From: Sphingobium sp. AP49
Lineage (GTDB): Bacteria > Pseudomonadota > Alphaproteobacteria > Sphingomonadales > Sphingomonadaceae
NCBI RefSeq assembly: GCF_000281715.2
Contig: NZ_CP124576.1
Location: forward strand, 4,251,001 to 4,315,000
Length of the DNA stretch: 64,000 bases
Direction of reading: 5' to 3'
Positions 39,316-48,602 of the stretch are shown piece by piece (positions within the stretch are counted from its first letter, which is position 1; the number at the start of each line of letters is the position of its first letter). The translations under genes were made by a program, and so were the position numbers. The notes below the pieces were generated by a model. The model did no database searches. It saw only the letters and a list, made by a program, of their open reading frames with translations, and was not told the DNA's origin.

Positions 39316-41202
39316 TCAGTTGCCGACCGGCTGGCCGTCGGTACGGCGCACCACGATGGTCGAGGAACGGGGCTGCTGCCCCGCCACCGGCCAGTTGCCG
39401 GTCGGATGCTGGATGTTGATGAAGAAGTTCTTCAAGTCCGGCGTGTAGGCGATGCCGGTGATCTCGCAGCCCGCCGGGCCGACCAGGAAGCGCTTCGACT
39501 GCTTGCTGGTCTGGTCGATATAATACATCGAGTTATTACCGAACGCCCCGGTCATGTTGGTGGCGGCGCCGTTCAGCGTACCGGCATTGCCGGTGAGATT
39601 ATGGTCGGTCTGGACCCACAGCCGACCTTGGGGATCGATGCGGATGCCGTCGGGGCTGGAGAAATAATCGCCGCTGATATTGCCCTTGAGATTATCCTCC
39701 GCGAGCGACGGATTGCCGGCGAGCAGGAAAATGCTCCAGGTGAAGGCGGTCGCCAGCGGCGAGTCGCCATTTTCACGGAACCTGATGATATGGCCATGCA
39801 GGTTGGTGACGCGCGGATCAGCCGCATCGGTGACGCGACGGCCGCTATTGTTGGTCAGGGTGACGAAGATCGCCTGCTTGTTGGGCGCCACCGTGATCCA
39901 TTCCGGACGGTCCATGATGGTACCACCGGCGACGCGGGCGGCCGACTGGGCATTGACCAGCACGTCAGCCTGGTTGTTGAAATTGACCGTGACCGGGGCC
40001 GGCGGCGTGGTCGACTGGCTGACATTGCCCGGATCGGACGCACCGGCGACCAGGCCGTTCTGGCCCTGGACCAGCGCGCGCCATTCGCCCGTGCCGTCGG
40101 CGTTGAAGCGGGCGACATAGAGGGTGCCATAGTCGAGCAGGTCGGTGTTGGCGGCCCGATTGCTGCTGCTGAAGGCGCGGTCCGGCACGAACTTGTAGAT
40201 GCAGCCCGGGGTCGAATCATCGCCCATGTAGAAGGCGACGCGGTTGCCGGCGTCGGTCATGTGGGCGACATTTTCATGGCTGAAACGGCCGAGCGCGGTG
40301 CGCTTGGTCGCGGGGGCCAGTTCCTGGAAGGGATCGATCTCGACCACCCAGCCATAGCTGGTGTTGGGCTGGGTCGGATCGAGATAATTGTTCGTCGTTT
40401 CCTCGCAGGTGAGGTAGGTGCCCCAGGGGGTCCGGCCCGAGGAGCAGTTGTTGAGCATGCCGCGGATCGTGCCGGGCAGGACGCCGGCAGCCGGGCCGCC
40501 GACGCGATAGTCGGTGTTGCCGCTATAGCGCTTATTATATTTCGACCCGGCCTTGACCGCGAACTTGCCGTCGGTGCCCTTGGTCACTTCGACGACGGCG
40601 ATGCCGACGGCCGAAAGCGCGATCGCCTTCTGGTCGGCGGTGGCGGTCGACGCGTTGTAGCTGCCGCTGGCGAACAGGATATTATAGTCGGGCAGCTCGA
40701 AATTGATCGCGAGCAGGCCGCCGGCATTGGCGTCCGTGCCGGTCAGTTCGAAATATTCCATGCCGTCATGATTGCCGCCGGCCCAGGCCGCGGTCTGGCT
40801 GACATTGGTCGGGAAGGTGCCGTTGGCGAAGGCGGTGCCGGCTTCGACCAGGTCGCCGGCCTTGAGCAGCACATCGACGGTATAGCCCGACGGCACGGTC
40901 ACGGTGTCGTTGGTGTTGATCGCGACCGAGGTGAAGGCGATGCCATAGCTGGGCGTGGGGGTCGGCGTGGGGGTGGGTGTCGGGGTCGGCGTGGGCGCCG
41001 GCGTGCTGTCGTCGTCGTCATCGTCGCAGGCGGCCAGCGCCCCCAGCATCGGCAGGACGGACAGGCCGAGCAGGCCGTTCTTCAGGACGGAGCGGCGGCC
41101 CGGATTGGCCGCGACGATGGCTTCCAGACTGTCTTCGCCCGCAACAATCGTGGGCTGCGCATCGCGGAAAGCCGCGCGCGCCTCGTCGGTCAGATGAGAC
41201 AT
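39316..41202 (-). CDS. PhoX-family (DUF839) phosphatase, Tat lipoprotein
   Basis: 628 residues. Twin-arginine signal GRRSVLKNGLLGLSVLPMLG with Arg36-Arg37, then a lipobox LAAC with Cys59, then six Asp and a (Thr-Pro)n tract (about residues 67-84). The rest is a PhoX beta-propeller: GNHDGMEYF, RGMLNNCSSGRTPWGTYLTCEE (contains the conserved CEET motif), RFSHENVAHM and SPDGIRIDPQGRLWVQTD. PhoX uses Ca2+ and Fe3+ to cleave phosphoesters. Asp at +2 after the lipid Cys suggests retention in the inner membrane. Confidence 0.88.
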   Translation of the reverse strand: MSHLTDEARAAFRDAQPTIVAGEDSLEAIVAANPGRRSVLKNGLLGLSVLPMLGALAACDDDDDDSTPAPTPTPTPTPTPTPTPSYGIAFTSVAINTNDTVTVPSGYTVDVLLKAGDLVEAGTAFANGTFPTNVSQTAAWAGGNHDGMEYFELTGTDANAGGLLAINFELPDYNILFASGSYNASTATADQKAIALSAVGIAVVEVTKGTDGKFAVKAGSKYNKRYSGNTDYRVGGPAAGVLPGTIRGMLNNCSSGRTPWGTYLTCEETTNNYLDPTQPNTSYGWVVEIDPFQELAPATKRTALGRFSHENVAHMTDAGNRVAFYMGDDSTPGCIYKFVPDRAFSSSNRAANTDLLDYGTLYVARFNADGTGEWRALVQGQNGLVAGASDPGNVSQSTTPPAPVTVNFNNQADVLVNAQSAARVAGGTIMDRPEWITVAPNKQAIFVTLTNNSGRRVTDAADPRVTNLHGHIIRFRENGDSPLATAFTWSIFLLAGNPSLAEDNLKGNISGDYFSSPDGIRIDPQGRLWVQTDHNLTGNAGTLNGAATNMTGAFGNNSMYYIDQTSKQSKRFLVGPAGCEITGIAYTPDLKNFFINIQHPTGNWPVAGQQPRSSTIVVRRTDGQPVGN

Positions 41203-41346
41203 GATACAATACCCCTGTGCATGCGAGCGCCGGCATGACCGCCGCGCCCTTGGCGCGCATGACGTGACAGAGGAGAATGACGCGCAAACTGCGCTATGAT
41301 GTCAGTGTCGCGACCAGGGGATGACGCATTTGTGACGACATGCCGC

Positions 41347-41709
41347 CTAGAGCAGCGCGTTCACCTGCTCGACGAAACGCAGCACCGAAATCGGCTTGGA
41401 TACATAGGCCTGCGCCCCGGCAGCGCGAATCCGATCCTCGTCGCCCTTGCCGGCATAGGCCGTTACCGCCATGATCGGCACCAGCGACAGCCGATCGTCG
41501 GCCTTGAGCGATATGATGAGATCGAGGCCGCTGACATGCGGCAGATGTATGTCGGTGATGACGAGATCCGGACCGAAGTCGCGCGCCTGCGCCAGCACAT
41601 CCCGGCCGTCGCGCAGAGGCAGCACCTCATGCCCGTGCGCACGCAGCAGGTCGCAAAAAAGTTTAAGGTTAAGTTCGTTGTCCTCGACAACGAGCACGCG
41701 CTTTGCCAC
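41347..41709 (-). CDS. divK: DivK-type single-domain response regulator
   Basis: 120 residues, a lone receiver domain: acidic pocket VVEDN (8-12), phosphate-accepting Asp53 in VITDIHLPH, Thr in AVTAYA, and Lys in VSKPISVLRF. DivK relays cell-cycle signals from DivJ/PleC kinases in alphaproteobacteria. Divergent from the DUF3572 gene, an arrangement common in this class. Confidence 0.86.
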   Translation of the reverse strand: MAKRVLVVEDNELNLKLFCDLLRAHGHEVLPLRDGRDVLAQARDFGPDLVITDIHLPHVSGLDLIISLKADDRLSLVPIMAVTAYAGKGDEDRIRAAGAQAYVSKPISVLRFVEQVNALL

Positions 41710-41772
41710 CAGTCACCCGCACTGCCACTTGGAAGGCTGCTCTATAGCCGCCCCAGCCCAGAGAACCAAATC

Positions 41773-42072
41773 ATGCGATCCGACATCCCAAATGGCAAGA
41801 AGGAGACCGATGGTGACGGCCATCCCGATGCCCCCACGCTGGCGCTGATGGCGCTGGCCTGGACGGTGGCGGACGACCGACGGGCAGACCGATTGCTGGG
41901 GCTGACCGGGCTGGACGCGGCGGCGCTGCGCCAGGGCGCTGGCGACCCGGCGATACTGGCCGCCATACTCGCCTTCCTGGCCGATCATGAACCCGACCTG
42001 GTCGCCTGTGCCGAGGCGATCGACAGCAGCCCGGCGGCGCTGATCGCCGCGAAGGAGAGATTGAGCCGATGA
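41773..42072 (+). CDS. DUF3572 family protein
   Basis: 99 residues from MRSDIPNGKKETDGDGHPDA. The core LALMALAWTVADDRRADRLLGLTGLD and AILAFLADHEPDL is DUF3572, an alphaproteobacterial family of unknown function that is almost always next to divK. Overlaps the HAD gene start by 4 nt. Confidence 0.8.
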   Translation: MRSDIPNGKKETDGDGHPDAPTLALMALAWTVADDRRADRLLGLTGLDAAALRQGAGDPAILAAILAFLADHEPDLVACAEAIDSSPAALIAAKERLSR

Positions 42073-42722
42073 GCCGTCCGCTGATCATTACCGACTGCGA
42101 CGAGGTGCTGCTGCACATGGTGGTGCCGTTCCGCCACTGGCTGGACGAAACGCATGACGTGCATTTCGACATGCGCGAACAGGGGTTCAGCGAGGCGTTG
42201 CGTCACAAGGACAGCGGCCTGCCGCTGGAACGCGAGCTGGTGTGGGAATTGCTGGTCGCCTTTTTCGATACGGAAATGGTTCGGCAGACGCCGATCAGCG
42301 GCGCGATCGCGGCATTGCAGCGGCTGGCCCAGATCGCCGATATCGAAGTGTTGACCAATATCGGCGAGCGCCACCATCAGTTGCGCGTGGCGCAGTTGGC
42401 GAGCCATGGCCTTGATCTGCCGGTCCACTGGAATCATGGCGGCAAGGGACGCAAGCTGGCCGCCATCCTGGCCGAACGCCAGCCGAGCTGTGCCCTGTTC
42501 ATCGACGATCTGGGTGAGCACCACGCCTCCGTCGCGCGACATGCGCCGGATGTGTGGCGGCTGCACATGGTCGGTGAACCCGAAATCGCCGACATTCCAG
42601 TCGCGGACAAGGCCCATGCCCGGATCGACGACTGGGCCAGCGCCGAAGCCTGGATCATCGCGCGGCTGGCCGAAGGGCCTGCCCCCACCATTTCAACGCC
42701 CCTGAATGGAGCCATTGCATGA
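42069..42722 (+). CDS. HAD-family hydrolase
   Basis: 217 residues. Motif I is TDCDEVLLHM (Asp-x-Asp, positions 8-10), motif II in EVLTNIGE (Thr), and motif IV FIDDLGEH (Asp-Asp). HAD proteins remove phosphate from small molecules; the substrate is unknown. ATGA overlaps join it to DUF3572 upstream and RidA downstream. Confidence 0.8.
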   Translation: MSRPLIITDCDEVLLHMVVPFRHWLDETHDVHFDMREQGFSEALRHKDSGLPLERELVWELLVAFFDTEMVRQTPISGAIAALQRLAQIADIEVLTNIGERHHQLRVAQLASHGLDLPVHWNHGGKGRKLAAILAERQPSCALFIDDLGEHHASVARHAPDVWRLHMVGEPEIADIPVADKAHARIDDWASAEAWIIARLAEGPAPTISTPLNGAIA

Positions 42723-43186
42723 GCATCGACGCCCGCCTTGCCGAACTCGGCATCACCCTGCCTGCCGCCGCCGCGCCGGTCGCCGCCTATGTGCCGGCGG
42801 TCGAGGTCAATGGCCTGCTGCATATTTCCGGCCAGATCGCGCTCAAGGACGGGCAGTTGATGACCGGCCGCCTGGGCGAGGACCGCGACCTCGATTATGG
42901 CGTCGAGGCAGCGCGCGCCTGTGGCCTGAACCTCATCGCGCAGATGAAGGCAGCATTGGGCGGCGACCTCGACCGGGTCGAGCGGATCGTCAAGCTGGGC
43001 GCCTTCATCGCCAGCGCACCGGGCTTCACCGACCAGCCCAAGGTCGCCAATGGCGCGTCCGAACTGATGGTCGCGGTGTTCGGCGAAGCCGGCAAGCATG
43101 CGCGCAGCGCGGTCGGCGTGCCGGTGCTGCCACTGGGCGCGGCCGTCGAGATCGACGCGATCGTGCAGGTTCGTCCTGCGGCCTGA
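42719..43186 (+). CDS. RidA-family protein (YjgF/YER057c/UK114)
   Basis: 155 residues. LLHISGQIAL at about 32-41, AARACGLNLIAQMKAAL in the middle and the closing VGVPVLPLGAAVEIDAIVQV. The Arg found in true RidA imine deaminases (position equivalent to Arg105) is not clearly present in the C-terminal RidA motif, so it belongs to a RidA-like subgroup and substrate is uncertain. Confidence 0.85.
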   Translation: MSIDARLAELGITLPAAAAPVAAYVPAVEVNGLLHISGQIALKDGQLMTGRLGEDRDLDYGVEAARACGLNLIAQMKAALGGDLDRVERIVKLGAFIASAPGFTDQPKVANGASELMVAVFGEAGKHARSAVGVPVLPLGAAVEIDAIVQVRPAA

Positions 43187-43886
43187 GAGGCCTGACTGGC
43201 TGATCGCCCGCCCCTTCGCCCATCGCGGGCTGCACGGGGCGGGGGTCAGCGAAAATGGCATGGCGGCCTTCCACGCCGCCATCGCCCTGGGGCTAGGCAT
43301 CGAATGCGATGTCCAGTTGAGCCGCGACGGCGTTCCCTTCGTCTTTCATGACACCAGCCTGATGCGGATGACCGGACATCCGGGCACTCTGGCGGAATGC
43401 GCTTCGGCCGATATCGACATGTTGCGCCTGCCCGATGGCGGGGCGATCCCACGCCTTGCCAGGCTGCTGGATGTATGCGCACAAACGCCGCTGCTGGTCG
43501 AGATCAAGGCCAGGGGGCGCAATGTCGTGCCGATCTGTGCCGCCGTGGCGGATGCGATCGACGGGCGCGACCAGCCGGTGGCGGTCATGTCGTTCCATCC
43601 GCTGGCAATGCGCTGGTTCGCACGGCACCGGCCCGGCGTCCTGCGCGGGCTGGTGAATAGTAGCCAGGACAAGACGCATCTGCACGCGATTGTCGGCCGC
43701 ACCCTTGCACTTTGGCTGGCCAATCCCGATTTTCTGGCCTGTGATATCCGCGACTTGCCTTTCCATTTTGCCGCCACCGCCCGTCGCCGGGGGCTGCCGG
43801 TGCTGAGTTGGACGGTGCGCAGCGACGCGCAGCGAGCCATCGCCGCTGTCCATGCCGACCAGATCATCTTCGAGGGGCCGGCATGA
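43098..43886 (+). CDS. Glycerophosphodiester phosphodiesterase
   Basis: The family match begins IARPFAHRGLHGAGVSENG (His-Arg-Gly metal site), then IECDVQLSRDG (Glu/Asp metal ligands), FHDTSLMRMTG and LLVEIKA. It cleaves glycerophosphodiesters to glycerol-3-phosphate and an alcohol. The start is unclear: the only ATG/GTG/TTG before the HRG motif is at 43098, 89 nt inside ridA; the non-standard CTG codons at 43176 and 43200 lie nearer, the latter after a GAGAGG site. Its stop overlaps the next start by 4 nt. Confidence 0.83.
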   Translation: MRAARSACRCCHWARPSRSTRSCRFVLRPERPDWLIARPFAHRGLHGAGVSENGMAAFHAAIALGLGIECDVQLSRDGVPFVFHDTSLMRMTGHPGTLAECASADIDMLRLPDGGAIPRLARLLDVCAQTPLLVEIKARGRNVVPICAAVADAIDGRDQPVAVMSFHPLAMRWFARHRPGVLRGLVNSSQDKTHLHAIVGRTLALWLANPDFLACDIRDLPFHFAATARRRGLPVLSWTVRSDAQRAIAAVHADQIIFEGPA

Positions 43887-45019
43887 GCGAATTCGTCGCG
43901 CGCATCGCCGGCGGTGTCGCCGATCTGCCCCGGGACCAGTGGGACGCCTGCGCCGGCGACGCCAACCCCTTCGTCAGCTGGGATTTCCTGACCGCGCTGG
44001 AGCGATCGGAAAGCGTCGGACCCGGCACCGGCTGGCAGCCGCTGCCGATCGTCATCGACGGGCCGGATGGCGCCATCGCCGCCGCCGCGCCACTCTATGC
44101 CAAGATGCACAGCCAGGGCGAATATGTGTTCGACCATGGCTGGGCCGATGCCTGGGAACGGGCGGGCGGCCAATATTATCCCAAGATCCAGATCGCTGCG
44201 CCCTTCTCGCCCGTGCCCGGCCCCCGCCTGCTGCTGCGCGATTCGATGCTGGGGCCGGCGCTGATCGCGGGAATCGAGACTGTGGTCGAGCGCAACGCGC
44301 TGTCATCGGCCCATGCGACCTTCATCCATCCCGATCAGATCGCCATGTTCGAGGCGGCGGGTTGGCTGATCCGCGAGGACAGCCAGTTCCACTGGCACAA
44401 TAAGGGCTATGCCGGGTTCGACGACTTCCTGGCAGACCTGTCGAGCGAGAAGCGCAAGAATATCCGCAAGGAACGACGGCGCGCAGTCGAGGGGCTGGAC
44501 ATCATCCACCTGACCGGCCGCGATCTGACCGAAGCCCATTGGGATATTTTCTGGGATTTCTATCAGGATACCGGCGCGCGCAAATGGGGGCAGCCCTATC
44601 TGACCCGGTCCTTTTTCTCGATCCTGGGCGAGACGATGGCGGACAAGGTGCTACTGATGCTGGCCCGGCGCGATGGACGGGCGATTGCCGGGGCGCTCAA
44701 CCTGATCGGCACGGATAGCCTATATGGCCGCTATTGGGGCTGCATCGAAGAGGTCCCCAATCTGCATTTCGAGCTATGCTATTATCAGGCGATCGATGCT
44801 GCGATCACACGTGGCCTGGGCCGGGTCGAAGCCGGGGCACAGGGCGGGCATAAGCTGGCGCGCGGCTACACGCCGCAGCCGACCTATTCAGCGCATCATA
44901 TTCCCAATGCCGGCTTTCGCCGCGCGGTGGCCGGCTTTCTCGACGCCGAACGGGAAGATATACAGCGCGACCGGGCATGGTTGTGCGAACGGACGCCCTT
45001 CCGCAAGGGCGGCAGCTAG
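43883..45019 (+). CDS. GNAT-family N-acetyltransferase, COG3146 (DUF482) type
   Basis: 378 residues from the ATG overlapping the GDPD stop. The COG3146 pattern is clear: NPFVSWDFLTALERSESVG, AAAPLYAKMHSQGEYVFDHG, then SEKRKNIRKERRRAVEG and the closing QGGHKLARGYTPQPTYSAH. Related to Fem-type peptidyl transferases; substrate unknown. Last of the overlapping chain DUF3572-HAD-RidA-GDPD-GNAT. Confidence 0.83.
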   Translation: MSEFVARIAGGVADLPRDQWDACAGDANPFVSWDFLTALERSESVGPGTGWQPLPIVIDGPDGAIAAAAPLYAKMHSQGEYVFDHGWADAWERAGGQYYPKIQIAAPFSPVPGPRLLLRDSMLGPALIAGIETVVERNALSSAHATFIHPDQIAMFEAAGWLIREDSQFHWHNKGYAGFDDFLADLSSEKRKNIRKERRRAVEGLDIIHLTGRDLTEAHWDIFWDFYQDTGARKWGQPYLTRSFFSILGETMADKVLLMLARRDGRAIAGALNLIGTDSLYGRYWGCIEEVPNLHFELCYYQAIDAAITRGLGRVEAGAQGGHKLARGYTPQPTYSAHHIPNAGFRRAVAGFLDAEREDIQRDRAWLCERTPFRKGGS

Positions 45020-45023
45020 ACCG

Positions 45024-45320
45024 TCAAGCCGCGCGGATTTCCGTGGCCACGATCCAGGCGCGTGCCTGGCGCTGGGCTTCGGCGATTTCGCGTGCGGTCA
45101 TTTCCTCGGCAATCTCGGCCCGCATGCTCTGCCCCAGTTCGCTGCCACTGCGGGCGGCAAGGTTGAACCATTTATGCGCTTCGACCAGATCGACCGGCAT
45201 GCCGTTGGTCCCGCAGCTATAGGCCACGCCCAGCTCGAAACAGGCTTCTGCCGAACCACCAGCCGCATGGGCCAACCGGCTTTCCATCAGAAACTGCGCA
45301 CTTTTTAGACTGTTCGCCAT
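45024..45320 (-). CDS. Single Sel1-like repeat protein
   Basis: 98 residues. One Sel1/TPR-like repeat (GSAEACFELGVAYSCGTNGM then PVDLVEAHKWFNLAARSGSE) and a helical C-terminus. No signal peptide. Such small Sel1 proteins are common in sphingomonads and have no known role. Convergent with and 4 nt from the GNAT gene. Confidence 0.75.
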   Translation of the reverse strand: MANSLKSAQFLMESRLAHAAGGSAEACFELGVAYSCGTNGMPVDLVEAHKWFNLAARSGSELGQSMRAEIAEEMTAREIAEAQRQARAWIVATEIRAA

Positions 45321-45546
45321 GACATACCCCCTGAATATCTAATCCAATGTTCGACCCTTGGTTTTGCGATTGATCGACAGGTTGGACCGGCAGCCGATAA
45401 AAATTGGTTAACGCGCCTACGCGGAAAAATGACATCTCCGCCCGTGCCGCCTGATCCAGACAGGGTTAACGGATCAAGGAGCCCCCGGTGTGAGGCAACG
45501 CGATAAGGGCTGGCATCGTCGCGCGATTGTCCGCATAGGCCCGAGC

Positions 45547-46818
45547 ATGGCCGAAAACTCCCCCACGGGCGCGCAGTCCGCCGCAAAGGATATTCATTTC
45601 CGCGAGTTCGTGCTGCTGTGCGCGTGCCTGATGGCGATGAATGCCCTGTCGATCGATCCGATGCTGCCCGCGCTTCCGGATATCGGTCGCGACCTGCATG
45701 TCCCGCACCCCAATGACCGACAGTTGATCATCAGCATCTATTTCATGGGGCTAGGGGTGGGGTCGCTGCTGTTTGGCGTGTTGTCCGACCAGTTCGGGCG
45801 GAAGCGGGTGCTGGGCAGCGCGATGATGCTGTTCATCATTTCCTCGATCGCCTGCGCGGGCGCACACAGTTTTCCGATGCTGCTGGCCGCCCGTGCCTGT
45901 GCCGGTTTCTTCGCCGGGGCGAGCCGGGTCATCACCGTCGGCATCATCCGTGATCGGTTCAAGGGCGATGCGATGGCACGGGTCATGTCACTGATCTTCG
46001 CGGTATTCATGCTGATCCCGGTGATGGCGCCCAGCTTCGGTCAGGCGATCCTGTGGATCGCACCATGGCGCTGGATCTTCTGGGTGCTGGCGATCCTTGC
46101 GACCGCGATCCTGGGTTGGATGACATGGCGGCTGCCAGAGACGCTCCATCCCGACAACCGGATGCGCATCAGCCTCAAGGCAATCGGCCATACGGTCGGC
46201 ACGATCTTTCGCACGCGCAGTTCGATCGGTTATATGCTGGCCAGCGGCGTGGTGATGAGCGGCCTGATTGGCTTCATCCTGTCGGTGCAGCAGATCTTCT
46301 TCGACGTCTTCCATGCGCAGACGATCTTTCCGCTCGCCTTTGCGACGATCGCGGGCAGCATGGGAATCGGTAGCCTGGTCAACAGCCGGCTGGTCTCTCG
46401 CTTCGGTGCCCGCAGGCTCAGCCAAAGCGCGCTGATCGCCTTCATCCTGATCGCCGCGGTGCATCTGGCGGTGATTCTGACCGACCGGGAAACGATCGTC
46501 ACCTTCATGGTGCTGCAGGCGATGACGATGATGACGGTCGCCTTCACCGCGTCCAATTTCAGCGCGATCTCGATGGAACCTTTCTCCAAGGGGGCGGGTG
46601 TCGCCTCTTCCTTCCAGGCCTTCCTGACCACCGCCTTGTCGAGCGCGCTCGGCAGCCTGGTCGGCCGGGCGTTCGATGGCACGACCCTGCCCTTTACCCT
46701 GGGCTTGCTGGTCTTTGGATCGGGATCGCTGCTGATCGTGTTCTGGGCCGAACGCGGCAGGCTTTTCACCCGCCCCCACCTCAATGCCTTGCGCGACGAG
46801 TATGAGGCGATGCACTGA
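45547..46818 (+). CDS. Bcr/CflA-type drug-resistance MFS transporter
   Basis: 423 residues from the ATG at 45547; a GTG at 45490 is an in-frame alternative. Twelve membrane segments; SIDPMLPALPDIGRDLHV and GVLSDQFGRKRVLGSAMML are the Bcr/CflA segments 1-3, with the R-x-D-x-GRK loop. Proton-driven efflux of small molecules. Drug range cannot be told from sequence. Ends at a symmetric terminator. Confidence 0.87.
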   Translation: MAENSPTGAQSAAKDIHFREFVLLCACLMAMNALSIDPMLPALPDIGRDLHVPHPNDRQLIISIYFMGLGVGSLLFGVLSDQFGRKRVLGSAMMLFIISSIACAGAHSFPMLLAARACAGFFAGASRVITVGIIRDRFKGDAMARVMSLIFAVFMLIPVMAPSFGQAILWIAPWRWIFWVLAILATAILGWMTWRLPETLHPDNRMRISLKAIGHTVGTIFRTRSSIGYMLASGVVMSGLIGFILSVQQIFFDVFHAQTIFPLAFATIAGSMGIGSLVNSRLVSRFGARRLSQSALIAFILIAAVHLAVILTDRETIVTFMVLQAMTMMTVAFTASNFSAISMEPFSKGAGVASSFQAFLTTALSSALGSLVGRAFDGTTLPFTLGLLVFGSGSLLIVFWAERGRLFTRPHLNALRDEYEAMH

Positions 46819-46834
46819 GCGCCACGGCCCGGAC

Positions 46835-46870
46835 ATAAAAAAAGGGGCGGTTTCCCGCCCCTTTTTTTAT
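46835..46870. terminator. Bidirectional terminator, perfect 16-bp stem
   Basis: ATAAAAAAAGGGGCGG pairs with CCGCCCCTTTTTTTAT around TTTC, serving the MFS gene and the convergent APC permease gene. Confidence 0.9.
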
Positions 46871-46886
46871 GTTTCGATCGACCAGA

Positions 46887-48452
46887 TCAAGCGTCCTGAC
46901 CGCCCGGCGTATGGGCGCCCGGCAGCGGCGGGACCGGCTGGGGCGGAATGCCCGCACCATTTTCGGCCACCTCGACGATGCCGCGACCGACATGGCTGCG
47001 ACCGCGGCTATAGGCGAAATAGACGATCAGACCGATCGTCGCCCAGCCCACGAACATCAGCTTGGTCTCGACGCCCAGGCTCCAGAACAGATAGGCACAG
47101 CCCGCGATCGCGATCGGCGCGGTGACGTTGACCGCCGGGGTCCGGAACGGACGCGCGCGGCCGGCGTCGGTCTTGCGCAGCACCATCACCGCGATCGACA
47201 CGGCGGCAAAGGCGAAGAGCGTACCCGAGTTGGAGATGTCGGCCAGGATGCCGACCGGGAAGAAGGCAGCGAACAGGGCCACGAAAATGCCGGTCAGGAT
47301 GGTGATGACGTGCGGCGTCTTGTAGGTCGGGTGCACCTTCGAGAACAGCTCCGGCAGCAGGCCATCGCGGCTCATGACGAAGAAGATGCGGGTCTGGCCG
47401 AACATCATCATCAGGATGACCGAGGGCAATGCCAGGCCGGCGGCGAGGCCGAGCAGGTTGCCGATCTGGGGCCAGCCGATTTCACGCAGCGTCCAGGCGA
47501 GCGCCTCCTTCGAGCAGGTGACCGCTTCGGTACCAGCAGCGGCCAGCGCAGCGCATTGCTGCGAAAGCGCCGTCGAACCAGGGGCGAGCACTTCACCGGC
47601 CGGGCCGGCAACCGGCTGTGCGCCGACGGTGCCGATGACGCCAGCGGCAACCAGCATGTAGAAGACGGTGCAGATGGCGAGCGAGCCAATGAGGCCGATC
47701 GGCATGTTGCGCTGCGGATTCTTGGTTTCCTCCGCCGCGGTCGAGACCGCATCGAAGCCGACATAGGCGAAGAAGATCGAGGCAGCGGCGGCCGACACGC
47801 CCGAGAAACCGAGCGGCATGAAGGGCGTGAAGCCGTCCATGTTCATGACCGGCACCGACAGGACGATGAACAGCGTCAGCGCCGACACCTTGATCAACAC
47901 CAGCACCGCGTTGACGGTGGCACTTTCCTTGGTGCCGATGACCAGCAGCCAGGTGACGAGCGACGCGATCAGCATCGCCGGCAGGTTGACCATGCCCCCG
48001 TCGAACGGCCCGCGCGTCAAAAGATCGGGTATGTCGAGATGGAATGTATGTTCAATGAGGCCGACCACATAGCCGGACCAGCCCACCGACACAGCGCCGG
48101 CGGCGACCGCATATTCGAGGATCAGCGCCCAGCCGACCATCCAGGCGATCAGTTCGCCCATCACCGCATAGCTGTAGGTATAGGCCGATCCCGATACCGG
48201 AACCATGGCGGCCATTTCGGCATAGCACAGCGCGGCGACCGCGCAGACGAAGCCGGCGATGACGAAGGAGAGCATCATGCCCGGCCCCGCCTTCTGCGCC
48301 GCTTCGGCGGTCAGCACGAAGATGCCGGTGCCGATCACGGCGCCGATACCCAGCATGGTGAGTTGGAATGCGCCCAGCGAGCGATGCAGTGATTTTTTCT
48401 CTGCCGTCGCCAATATGGCGTCGAGAGGCTTAACGCGCCCGAAAATCATCAA
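46887..48452 (-). CDS. Amino-acid permease (APC superfamily, YfnA/CAT-like)
   Basis: 521 residues with twelve to fourteen membrane segments. Start MMIFGRVKPLDAILATAEKK; the APC signature GIGAVIGTGIFVLT follows at about residues 36-49. A larger cytoplasmic loop between segments with CSKEALAWTLREIGWPQIG and ISSGL-like transport features mark the cationic amino-acid transporter group. Proton/amino-acid uptake in the inner membrane. Divergent from pgeF, 150 nt apart. Confidence 0.88.
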   Translation of the reverse strand: MMIFGRVKPLDAILATAEKKSLHRSLGAFQLTMLGIGAVIGTGIFVLTAEAAQKAGPGMMLSFVIAGFVCAVAALCYAEMAAMVPVSGSAYTYSYAVMGELIAWMVGWALILEYAVAAGAVSVGWSGYVVGLIEHTFHLDIPDLLTRGPFDGGMVNLPAMLIASLVTWLLVIGTKESATVNAVLVLIKVSALTLFIVLSVPVMNMDGFTPFMPLGFSGVSAAAASIFFAYVGFDAVSTAAEETKNPQRNMPIGLIGSLAICTVFYMLVAAGVIGTVGAQPVAGPAGEVLAPGSTALSQQCAALAAAGTEAVTCSKEALAWTLREIGWPQIGNLLGLAAGLALPSVILMMMFGQTRIFFVMSRDGLLPELFSKVHPTYKTPHVITILTGIFVALFAAFFPVGILADISNSGTLFAFAAVSIAVMVLRKTDAGRARPFRTPAVNVTAPIAIAGCAYLFWSLGVETKLMFVGWATIGLIVYFAYSRGRSHVGRGIVEVAENGAGIPPQPVPPLPGAHTPGGQDA

Positions 48453-48602
48453 TGAAACCCTTTATTGGAGTCTTCTGCCCGGGCGACGCGTCAGCCGCCC
48501 CCCCTTATTCTGTGGGACGGGAGACTATCGCCTAATCCGCCATGCGCAAGTATGTTGCGCTTCTGAGACATGCTTCTTCACTGATCGCGCGAAGGAAATT
48601 TT

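Noticed and set aside
40951..41004. Short tandem repeat that could look like a CRISPR or VNTR
   Set aside because: It encodes the Thr-Pro linker of the PhoX lipoprotein in frame; no spacers or cas genes.
43098..43203. 43098 ATG taken as certain start of the phosphodiesterase
   Set aside because: Kept as a coordinate only; the encoded extension is Arg/Cys-rich out-of-frame ridA sequence with no family match.
46869..48392. 507-codon plus-strand open frame opposite the APC permease
   Set aside because: Asp/Gly/Arg/His-rich shadow frame; the permease has clear membrane segments.
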